A stretch of 6,115 nt of DNA from Bacillota bacterium (GTDB taxonomy: Bacteria > Bacillota > Clostridia > Oscillospirales > Ruminococcaceae): NCBI GenBank assembly GCA_023391005.1, contig JAEWBS010000104.1, positions 1 through 6,115 of the forward strand, in the 5' to 3' direction. Below the pieces are notes generated by a model that was not told the DNA's origin, searched no databases, and saw nothing but the letters and a program-made list of their open reading frames with translations. A program made the position numbers and the translations under genes. Position 1 is the stretch's first letter; the number at the start of each line of letters is the position of its first letter. This document shows positions 1 through 5,753 of the stretch, one piece after another.

Positions 1-12
1 CACTTTGCGTTG

Positions 13-20
13 CATATAGT
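13..20 (+). promoter_or_regulatory. Possible sporulation-type (sigma-E-like) -10 element
   Basis: The octamer CATATAGT fits the CATAnnnT pattern of mother-cell sigma-E -10 boxes and lies about 37 nt upstream of the first gene. The expected -35 element would fall at or before the window edge, so it cannot be checked. The match is short and rests partly on the inferred spore-envelope role of the downstream genes. Confidence 0.22.
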
Positions 21-56
21 GGTGGTGAGAAGCCATTTTAAAAGGAGAGAGCACAT

Positions 57-1124
57 ATGCCACAAAAGAGCATTGAACAGTACGAACGCGAGCTTATGGA
101 AATGTACCGTCTGGCGCTGGCCAAGAATCCCGACTACGCGGCGCTGGCGCGGCGGCACAGCAGCGCGGCGGTGCAGGAGACGCCCATTAGAGAAATTGAC
201 GTCCCCATTCCGGCCCCGGGGGTCGAAGAAGCCGTCCCGCTGCCAAGGGGGGTTATACCGGTGCCGGTTGAAGAAGCACCCACACCCGCATCCCCCATTG
301 AAATGCCGCCTGCTGGAGAAGTTCCCGCACCCGCATTCCCCACTGAAATGTCGGCTGCTGAAGAAATCAATTGGATCGCCGAGTCGCAGCCAGCCGCCCT
401 ACCGATCGAAGCTGCCGAGCCGCCCGTTATAGCGGTCGTCCTACCTGTACCGGCGCGTACACCGACCGATAATACGGGCACACGGGTATCTGCCGGGACG
501 CCCGCAGAAACTCAAACCGTCGTTGAACTCGATATCGACGACGATCCTGACATTGTCCCTGAAGTCGATTTTATCATCGAAGCCGAACCCGGTACTGAGA
601 TTGCGACGGATGTCGGCACAGGCGTCCAAAGCAGTACCCAAAGCGGTACCGGCACTGCCGCGCCGGACTCAAATCGTGCGGTGACGCCACCGGTCTCCGA
701 AGGATCGCAGCGTATGGCGGCGGTACCCAACCTTGGGGCAGGCAATCTGATTGTCAATGTGACCACGCAAAGCCGGACCAAGCCGGTCGTGGGCGCTGTC
801 GTCACGGTGAACCACCCCGATGAGAGCGGCAACAGAATGGCCGCCAGAGCGGTCACCGACAGCAGCGGCAAGACCGAGCTGATCCGTCTGCCCGCGCCAA
901 TACGCGAAATTCCAGTCTATCCCCAGCCGATGACCGGCGGCGATTTGAGCGCAAAATATATTGTGAACGTCCAAGCGCCGGGTTTTGAAGAGGTGTCAGG
1001 GGAGGAAGTCTCGATTTTTGACGGCGTAACCTCGGTCAAGCGGGTTGATTTAATCGCTGAACCGGGCGGACGCCGCACAGAAGGTAACACCGCTGAAAGC
1101 CGCGGCGCCGCGCAGGGGGAATAG
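57..1124 (+). CDS. Linker-rich protein with C-terminal carboxypeptidase-regulatory-like domain
   Basis: A 355-aa protein with no signal peptide or membrane segment. The ATG is preceded by AAAGGAGAGA at 41-50, a good ribosome binding site. Residues 5-22 (IEQYERELMEMYRLALAK) look like a charged amphipathic helix. Residues 40-225 form a low-complexity Pro/Glu/Ala/Thr linker with a very acidic patch near 158-171 (LDIDDDPDIVPEV) and Gly/Thr/Ser-rich stretches. Residues 228-336 resemble a carboxypeptidase-regulatory-like or prealbumin-like beta-sandwich: GNLIVNVTTQ, then KPVVGAVVTV, TDSSGKTELIRLPAP, YIVNVQAPGFEE and VSIFDGVTSVKRVDLI. In clostridial peptidoglycan-binding/SpoIID-like proteins this type of domain is commonly found with the module encoded by the next gene, which begins 2 nt after this stop. 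The two are therefore probably co-translated partners, perhaps in envelope or spore assembly. That role is inferred; the domain call is fairly firm and no enzymatic activity is suggested. Confidence 0.8.
   Translation: MPQKSIEQYERELMEMYRLALAKNPDYAALARRHSSAAVQETPIREIDVPIPAPGVEEAVPLPRGVIPVPVEEAPTPASPIEMPPAGEVPAPAFPTEMSAAEEINWIAESQPAALPIEAAEPPVIAVVLPVPARTPTDNTGTRVSAGTPAETQTVVELDIDDDPDIVPEVDFIIEAEPGTEIATDVGTGVQSSTQSGTGTAAPDSNRAVTPPVSEGSQRMAAVPNLGAGNLIVNVTTQSRTKPVVGAVVTVNHPDESGNRMAARAVTDSSGKTELIRLPAPIREIPVYPQPMTGGDLSAKYIVNVQAPGFEEVSGEEVSIFDGVTSVKRVDLIAEPGGRRTEGNTAESRGAAQGE
284..373 (+). repeat. Imperfect 45-bp tandem duplication inside gene 1
   Basis: Two adjacent 45-bp copies (284-328 and 329-373) encode 15-residue units of the form P-x-P-A-x-P-x-E-M. 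The first reads PTPASPIEMPPAGEV and the second PAPAFPTEMSAAEEI. They lie in the disordered Pro/Glu-rich linker and look like slippage or unequal-exchange expansion of the linker. Confidence 0.6.
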
Positions 1125-1126
1125 CC

Positions 1127-3235
1127 ATGCGGTTCAACCGGTATGTTCAAATTCCGGATGTCATAACGGTTCACCTCGGCGGTAAGGATACCGTCGCGCC
1201 GAATATCACACTGCCGTTTGTCGATTATCTAAAAGGCTGCGCCGCCTGCCTGATTTGCCCGATCTGGCCTGAGCAGGCGCAGCGCGCTAATATCTATGCG
1301 ATCACCTCGTTTGCGCTCAACCGCATCAGCAGCCGATGGTACCGTGCGCGCGGCTGTGACTTTGATATCACCGCCAGCGCGCAGGACGACCTGCCGTTTA
1401 ACTGCCAGACCTGCCTGTTCTGCAACACCAGCAGCCTTGTGGAAGAGCTGTTCAATAATTACCTGACCCGTCAAGGCAGCGGCGAACCGCTGCTGGCGAG
1501 GCTTTGTCTAAGCGGTCAAACCTGCACCGAAATAGGTGTTTTATATCAGGACGGCGCGGTCGCGATGGCCGAAAAGGGGCATACTTATTATGATATCCTA
1601 AAGCAATATTACGGAGAGGATATCGCCATGATTGAAAACGCACTCCGCCAAGGTGAGCGGGAGCGTTTTTTGGGCACCCCGCTGATGTGCGGTGCATCGG
1701 GTGAGGATATCCGCACCATTAAGCGCCAGCTCAACCGAATCGGGCAGAACTACCCGGATATTGCGCCGCTTAATACCGACAGCGTTAGTTTTGACCCGCC
1801 CTGCGAGCGGGCGGTGCGCACCTTTCAGTATATTTTTGATCTGCCCGTCACCGGTGTGCTCGACAAGGCCACCTGGTACAGCATCAAGCGCACCTGTGCT
1901 GGAATTGAGCAGAGCGATGCCGCGCTGTTTGAGCAAAAAGCCGTGCCGGCGATACGCCCCATCTCCTTTAGCGCACCGCCAGCCTCACAGGAGACTGCCG
2001 AACCGAACAGCAGTTTGCGCCGTGAGTTCGCGGAGGGCAAAAATCCGAGCGTTATTGTACCGGGCCGTCTCATCCCGGGCAATACGCTGCCAAGCATTGT
2101 GATACCAGGCGATAATGACGCATTGGACAGCGTGATCTCAGACAGCGGCATAGCAGAAAAAGCCGAGCAGGAAAGCGCATGGCAGGGCGCGCCGCCCGAA
2201 AGCAACGCCGTCGAAAATGTGGCGCGTTGGAGCGCCACGCGTCAGAGCATCCTGCAAGAGGCGGTGGACAACAACCCCTTGGGCAGCGACATCGCGCCCC
2301 GCGTTGAAACGGTTGATCAGGTATCCAGCCAGCCGGAAACCGAAAGCCCGATCTCAGACAGCGATGTGCGGGCGGAGGAAGGCGCGGCCCCTGAAGGCAA
2401 CGCCGTCGAAAATGCAGCGCGTTGGAGCGCCACGCGTCAGAGCATCCTGCAAGAGGCGGTGGATAACAACCCCTTGGTCAGCGACATTGCGCCCCGTGTT
2501 GAAGCGGTTGATCAGGTGTCCAGCCAGCCGGAAACCGAAAGCCCGATCTCAGACAGCGATGTGCGGGCGGAGGAAGGCGCGGCCCCTGAAAGCAGCGCCG
2601 TCGAAAATGCCGCGCGTTGGAGCGCCACGCGTCAGCGCATCTTACAAGAGGCGGCGAACAACATTCCTCTGGGCAGTATCATCACGGACAGAGGTATTGC
2701 GTCCCGCGCCGAAGCCGCGAGCCAGATACCCGGGCATCCGGTGTCCGAAAGCCCGACAGACGGCAGCGTCCTGCGTATGGTGGGCACTCAGCCTGAAGGC
2801 AGCGCCATAGAGAATGCGGCGCAGTGGAGCGCTACGCGCGAGCAGATTCTGCAAAGTGCCGGGGATATTCCCCCTGACAGTATTATCACGGACAGAGGCA
2901 TCGCGTCCCGTGCTGAGATGGCTGGTCAGATACCCGGCTTCCCGGAGATCGAGCGCCCCGAGCCCGAAAGAAGCCCTATTTCGGACAGCGATGTTCGGGA
3001 GGAGGAGGGGGCGGCGCCAAAAGGTGACGCACTGGAAAACGAGGCGCTATTCAACGCCCAGCGCAGCGCTATGTTCCCGGCGGGGACGGTGTCGCAACGC
3101 CGAGTGAGGCAACCCCCAAGTCCGGCGGAGCGTCTAGTTATAGGCCCCAGCGTCAGCGTGCCGCTGCCCGATGCTGAAACTGGCGTCGATTCGGGCCATG
3201 CGGTGGAGTGGCTCAAACAAACGTATGGCATATAA
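1127..3235 (+). CDS. SpoIID-like / peptidoglycan-binding protein with Cys-rich core and C-terminal repeat array
   Basis: A 702-aa protein whose ATG follows the previous stop by 2 nt, with a purine-rich AGGGGGAA ribosome binding site about 7 nt upstream. Residues 10-170 match the SpoIID/LytB-like domain of clostridial peptidoglycan-binding proteins: PDVITVHLGG, DYLKG, the WPEQAQRANIYA helix, FALNRI, WYRARGCDFDIT and YYDILKQYYGEDI. Residues about 188-257 form a PG_binding_1 domain (GEDIRTIKRQLNRIGQNYP, FQYIFDLPVTGVLDKATW). Residues about 336-655 are a repetitive array of predicted helices separated by acidic disordered linkers, and the C-terminus ends EWLKQTYGI. There is no signal peptide. Twelve cysteines all fall in residues 38-257, including CxxCxxC at 38-44 and at 93-99 and a C127/C133 pair. 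Leu42 occupies the position of the SpoIID catalytic Glu, so lytic activity is doubtful. A structural peptidoglycan- or spore-associated role is likely but inferred. Confidence 0.85.
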   Translation: MRFNRYVQIPDVITVHLGGKDTVAPNITLPFVDYLKGCAACLICPIWPEQAQRANIYAITSFALNRISSRWYRARGCDFDITASAQDDLPFNCQTCLFCNTSSLVEELFNNYLTRQGSGEPLLARLCLSGQTCTEIGVLYQDGAVAMAEKGHTYYDILKQYYGEDIAMIENALRQGERERFLGTPLMCGASGEDIRTIKRQLNRIGQNYPDIAPLNTDSVSFDPPCERAVRTFQYIFDLPVTGVLDKATWYSIKRTCAGIEQSDAALFEQKAVPAIRPISFSAPPASQETAEPNSSLRREFAEGKNPSVIVPGRLIPGNTLPSIVIPGDNDALDSVISDSGIAEKAEQESAWQGAPPESNAVENVARWSATRQSILQEAVDNNPLGSDIAPRVETVDQVSSQPETESPISDSDVRAEEGAAPEGNAVENAARWSATRQSILQEAVDNNPLVSDIAPRVEAVDQVSSQPETESPISDSDVRAEEGAAPESSAVENAARWSATRQRILQEAANNIPLGSIITDRGIASRAEAASQIPGHPVSESPTDGSVLRMVGTQPEGSAIENAAQWSATREQILQSAGDIPPDSIITDRGIASRAEMAGQIPGFPEIERPEPERSPISDSDVREEEGAAPKGDALENEALFNAQRSAMFPAGTVSQRRVRQPPSPAERLVIGPSVSVPLPDAETGVDSGHAVEWLKQTYGI
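2132..3090 (+). repeat. In-frame tandem repeats of 195-225 bp in the 3' half of gene 2
   Basis: Five copies of a helix motif of the form A-[VIL]-E-N-x-A-x-[WF]-[SN]-A-x-R begin at 2207, 2402, 2597, 2804 and 3029. The periods are 195, 195, 207 and 225 bp, all multiples of three. The first two units are almost identical, with about ten differences over 195 bp by eye, so that duplication is recent; units 3 and 4 share a different linker (ITDRGIASRAE). The fifth copy is partial and diverged. A degenerate half-unit (ISDSGIAEKAE) precedes the first copy from about 2132. Confidence 0.9.
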
Positions 3236-3263
3236 CGCGGCTACGCTGAACACAGGCCGGGGG

Positions 3264-3280
3264 CGGCGGGGCGCCCGCCG
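3264..3280 (+). other. GC-rich hairpin just after gene 2
   Basis: A 6-bp stem (CGGCGG / CCGCCG) with a 5-nt loop begins 28 nt past the gene 2 stop. An alternative pairing of GGGCG with CGCCC competes with it. No T-run follows, so it is not a canonical intrinsic terminator, but it may contribute to 3'-end formation or transcript stability. Confidence 0.3.
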
Positions 3281-3418
3281 GATTAAAAAGGGACAACGGT
3301 CCTTACAGCAGCTTGACGCATCATACGGATTGATAACGCCATCTCGCCCGTATGCGCGCTTTTGCCTAAAGGCTTGTCTGGGCGCCCGAATAATAAGTTA
3401 ACCGCAATACTTTGCAGC

Positions 3419-3456
3419 TTCGCCCCGCCCAAAAGGGCGGGGCGAAAAACTATTTT
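3419..3456 (+). terminator. Strong GC hairpin, probable terminator of the upstream two-gene unit
   Basis: A perfect 12-bp stem (TTCGCCCCGCCC / GGGCGGGGCGAA) with an AAAA loop spans 3419-3446. It is followed by AAAC and then TATTTT. The T-rich tail is displaced a few bases from the stem, so it is not textbook, but this is the best termination signal between gene 2 and the purB promoter. No T-run follows on the opposite strand, so the orientation is plus. Confidence 0.45.
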
Positions 3457-3505
3457 GCGTTTGGGCGCATAACGGCCGCCGTCGCGGTAAAATTTTATGC
3501 AAATG

Positions 3506-3534
3506 TTGCTGTAAGAGGCATTTTGTAGTAGAAT
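3506..3534 (+). promoter_or_regulatory. Sigma-A promoter of purB
   Basis: TTGCTG at 3506-3511 and TAGAAT at 3529-3534 are separated by exactly 17 nt, giving a predicted start near 3541 and a purB leader of about 113 nt. The promoter lies downstream of the hairpin at 3419-3446, consistent with an independent purB transcription unit. Confidence 0.65.
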
Positions 3535-3594
3535 CTTATGCAGTGATATCAGGGTTGCGTTTAAAACCCAAGCGGCGGCCTTTTGGCGGCGCGC

Positions 3595-3617
3595 CGATGG
3601 CGGAATATCCGCCATCG
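3595..3617 (+). promoter_or_regulatory. Leader hairpin upstream of the purB ribosome binding site
   Basis: CGATGGCGGA and TCCGCCATCG form a perfect 10-bp stem with a 3-nt ATA loop, ending about 18 nt before the AGGAGGAGGA ribosome binding site. Neighbouring GC-rich sequence (3572-3596) offers competing pairings. Only a short T-run (ATTT) follows, so termination is weak at best. It could stabilise the mRNA or modulate translation; no known purine riboswitch core is recognisable. Confidence 0.45.
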
Positions 3618-3635
3618 CGGATTTAAAACAAACTC

Positions 3636-3645
3636 AGGAGGAGGA
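3636..3645 (+). promoter_or_regulatory. Strong ribosome binding site that fixes the TTG start of purB
   Basis: AGGAGGAGGA lies 8 nt before TTG at 3654. No ATG occurs at this position, and the next in-frame Met (residue 18) would remove the conserved N-terminal YEKFESPFSTRYSS segment, so TTG is the start. Confidence 0.85.
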
Positions 3646-3653
3646 CAATAGCA

Positions 3654-5084
3654 TTGTACGAAAAATTTGAAAGTCCCTTTTCCACGCGCTATTCCAGCGA
3701 GGAAATGCAATATCTTTTTTCAGCGGAGATGAAATTTCGCACCTGGCGCAGGCTGTGGATCGCGCTGGCCAAGGCCGAGCAGGCCGAGGGGCTGGCCATC
3801 ACCGACGCGCAAATCGCCGAGCTTGAGGCCCATAAGGACCATATCAACTACGAGGTGGCCGAGGAGCGCGAGCGCCTTGTCCGCCACGACGTCATGAGCC
3901 ATGTCTACGCCTATGGCGTCCAGTGTCCCGGTGCAAAGGGCATCATCCATCTGGGCGCGACGAGCTGCTATGTCGGCGATAACACCGACATCATCGTCAT
4001 GCGCGAGGCGCTGCGGCTGGTGCGCAAGAAGCTCATCAACGTCGTCGCGCTGCTGGCCGATTTTGCCGGGCGGCATAGAAACCAGCCCGCGCTGGCCTAT
4101 ACCCATCTTCAGCCCGCGCAGCTGACCACCGTCGGCAAGCGCGCCACGCTGTGGATCAACGAGTTGATGATGGATCTCGCCGAGGTTGAGCACCGCATTG
4201 ACAGCCTCCAACTGCTGGGCAGCAAGGGGACGACCGGCACGCAGGCGAGCTTTGTGGAACTGTTCGGCGGCGATTCCGATAAAATTAAGCGGGTGGACAA
4301 GCTGATCGCACGTGAGATGGGCTTTGAGCAAATTGTCCCGGTGTCGGGGCAGACCTATTCCCGCAAGGTCGACGCGCAGGTGATGGACGTGCTGTCGGGC
4401 ATCGCGCAGTCAGCCTCTAAATTCGCCAACGACATGCGCCTGCTGCAAAGCTTTAAAGAGATGGAAGAACCGTTTGAAAAGCAACAGATCGGCTCCTCCG
4501 CTATGCCCTATAAGCGCAACCCTATGCGCTCCGAGCGCATCTGCGCGCTTGCCCGCTATGTGATCGCCAACAGCACAAACCCCGCCCTGACCGCATCGGT
4601 GCAGTGGTTTGAGCGCACGCTCGATGACTCGGCCAACAAGCGCATTGCCGTCAGCGAGGCGTTTTTGGCTGTCGACGCCATTTTGCAGCTGCTGCTCAAC
4701 GTCTGCGACGGGCTGGTCGTCTATCCCAAGGTTGTCGAGGCCCGGGTCATGGCCGAGCTGCCGTTTATGGCGACCGAGAACATTATGATGCAGGCGGTTA
4801 AGAAGGGCGGTGACCGTCAGGAGCTGCACGAGCGGCTGCGTACCCACTCGCTGGCGGCGGCCCGCGTCGTTAAGGAGGAGGGCGGCAAAAACGACCTCTT
4901 GCAGCGCATCGCGGCCGACCCCGCGTTCGGGCTCTCGATGGACGAGCTGTCGCAAGTGATGCACCCCGCACTGTTTGTCGGGCGCGCACCCGAGCAGGTG
5001 ACCGAATATCTGCGCGATGATATTGAACCGATGCTCAAGGTTAACAAGGCCCTTTTGGGGGTTAAGGCTGAGCTCAAGGTCTGA
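3654..5084 (+). CDS. purB: Adenylosuccinate lyase (purine biosynthesis), TTG start
   Basis: A 476-aa cytoplasmic enzyme of the fumarase/aspartase superfamily. It cleaves SAICAR to AICAR and adenylosuccinate to AMP, releasing fumarate in both steps. The sequence is complete. Visible family blocks are FRTWRRLW (28-35), RHDVMSHV (77-84), GIIHLGATSCYVGDNTD (96-112), YTHLQPAQLTTVGKR (149-163), KGTTGTQASF (191-200), SGQTYSRKVD (231-240), the signature GSSAMPYKRNPMRSE (280-294), QWFERTLDDSANKR (317-330) and ELPFMATENI near 365-374. His151 and Ser281 match the general acid/base pair known from human ADSL (His159 and Ser289). Length and block sequences resemble the roughly 480-aa eukaryotic-like branch more than the roughly 430-aa Bacillus PurB. 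It has its own promoter and leader, with no purine gene beside it in the window. No damage is seen. Confidence 0.97.
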   Translation: MYEKFESPFSTRYSSEEMQYLFSAEMKFRTWRRLWIALAKAEQAEGLAITDAQIAELEAHKDHINYEVAEERERLVRHDVMSHVYAYGVQCPGAKGIIHLGATSCYVGDNTDIIVMREALRLVRKKLINVVALLADFAGRHRNQPALAYTHLQPAQLTTVGKRATLWINELMMDLAEVEHRIDSLQLLGSKGTTGTQASFVELFGGDSDKIKRVDKLIAREMGFEQIVPVSGQTYSRKVDAQVMDVLSGIAQSASKFANDMRLLQSFKEMEEPFEKQQIGSSAMPYKRNPMRSERICALARYVIANSTNPALTASVQWFERTLDDSANKRIAVSEAFLAVDAILQLLLNVCDGLVVYPKVVEARVMAELPFMATENIMMQAVKKGGDRQELHERLRTHSLAAARVVKEEGGKNDLLQRIAADPAFGLSMDELSQVMHPALFVGRAPEQVTEYLRDDIEPMLKVNKALLGVKAELKV

Positions 5085-5122
5085 CACCGATCACACGTTA
5101 AAAAGCGGATGGCTTGGCGGCG

Positions 5123-5150
5123 TTGTTATTTGGGCATTATGCTTTATAAG
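5123..5150 (+). promoter_or_regulatory. Possible promoter downstream of purB
   Basis: TTGTTA at 5123-5128 and TATAAG at 5145-5150 are 16 nt apart. They would start a transcript near 5157 that enters the structured non-coding region. Both boxes are imperfect, so this is tentative. Confidence 0.3.
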
Positions 5151-5450
5151 GCATTTGGTATGATGGCTGGTTGCGATCCGCCCTTTGCAGACCGCCAGTA
5201 TCCCCGGCGTTGGGTAAAGCAAGTTATGTTATACGTTACTTGTACGGCGCGCGATGAAAGCGCCGTCATGCCCAAGAGGCCAATCCAACCCATATGGCCA
5301 CATAATGACGTAACAAGTCTGGATGCGCGTTCACTGACGCCGGGTGGAAAGGTAACGTGTTCACGCGGCATACAATCAAAACCGTCTTCTTTAAGCGCTA
5401 ACCCTCATCGTTCCAAAACCCCACTGGAAGTCAGGGGGCACACGGGGAAT

Positions 5451-5472
5451 AGCGCCCCACCCGCGGGGCGCT
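5451..5472. repeat. 8-bp perfect inverted repeat (hairpin)
   Basis: AGCGCCCC pairs with GGGGCGCT across a 6-nt loop. It is directly followed by the palindrome TTCACGTGAA at 5472-5481. No T-run follows on either strand, so it is a structural element and not an obvious terminator. Confidence 0.6.
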
Positions 5473-5530
5473 TCACGTGAAAGACGTCCGCATGTTTCGC
5501 AGAACATGTAAGCGCTAGAGGTCGGTGGCG

Positions 5531-5546
5531 GTTCCTGCGCAGGAAC
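5531..5546. repeat. Perfect 16-bp palindrome
   Basis: GTTCCTGCGCAGGAAC is fully self-complementary. As RNA it would form a 6-bp stem with a GCGC loop; as DNA it could be a site for a dimeric DNA-binding protein. No protein-coding context explains it. Confidence 0.6.
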
Positions 5547-5718
5547 ACAAAATAGCGGTGTCACTTTATGATGACTGCCCAAAAGGCATACTTGTCTTTT
5601 CAAGGGGCGTTTGATCCTCTGATATACCCCGACTGCGTGAAGCTTTCGGTTTCATGGCATCCGCCCAAACCGGGGCCGCGAGGCAGGGAACCACACAGTC
5701 ACAACCACAAAAGCAACG

Positions 5719-5747
5719 TTGACATTCAAGCGGCATTATTCTATAAT
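5719..5747 (+). promoter_or_regulatory. Perfect consensus sigma-A promoter
   Basis: TTGACA at 5719-5724 and TATAAT at 5742-5747 are separated by exactly 17 nt, with both hexamers at full consensus. The predicted start is near 5754. It points toward secD but lies about 295 nt upstream of the secD start codon, with a terminator in between, which suggests a separate small RNA or a regulated leader. Confidence 0.88.
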
Positions 5748-5753
5748 GAAAGT

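Larger units (their letters stand above)
5085..5718. other. Long non-coding region with many inverted repeats
   Basis: There is no convincing gene between purB and the promoter at 5719. Short open frames exist on both strands, but they lack plausible ribosome binding sites and recognisable protein features. The region does contain several perfect short stems: 5244-5250/5260-5266 (7 bp), 5411-5415/5425-5429, 5451-5458/5465-5472 (8 bp), 5491-5496/5503-5508, and the 16-bp palindrome at 5531-5546. The 9-mer TAAGCGCTA occurs twice (5392 and 5509). No clear purB terminator was found. It may encode a large structured RNA or be a dispersed repeat; I do not recognise it. Confidence 0.5.

Noticed and set aside
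1100..1130. Frameshift splitting one ancestral gene into genes 1 and 2
   Set aside because: Gene 2 has its own ATG and ribosome binding site, and both proteins end and start at sensible domain boundaries, so this looks like two genes and not a disrupted one.
2217..2810. 197-aa open frame overlapping the gene 2 repeats
   Set aside because: It is an alternate frame of the repetitive, GC-rich coding DNA; its repeats only mirror those of gene 2, and its Arg/Lys/Pro-rich composition is typical of a shadow frame.
2207..3028. CRISPR-like array
   Set aside because: The repeat units are 195-225 bp, stay in frame and encode protein; there are no short identical repeats with unique spacers.
3283..3615. 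Minus-strand 110-aa frame between gene 2 and purB
   Set aside because: It overlaps the hairpins and the purB promoter and has no recognisable protein features.
3720..4331. 203-aa minus-strand frame within purB
   Set aside because: It is antisense to a clearly conserved enzyme and has no recognisable domain or ribosome binding site.
4410..5087. 225-aa minus-strand frame within purB
   Set aside because: It is a shadow of the purB codon pattern, with no family resemblance.
5109..5480. Plus-strand 123-aa frame after purB
   Set aside because: There is no good ribosome binding site, the composition is unusual, and it crosses several strong hairpins. It is more likely part of a non-coding element.
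5144..5603. Two minus-strand short frames (5144-5371 and 5391-5603), one with a CETC pair
   Set aside because: They have no ribosome binding site and no recognisable domain. A single CxxC is not enough to call a zinc-ribbon protein. Both would be worth revisiting if conserved at protein level.
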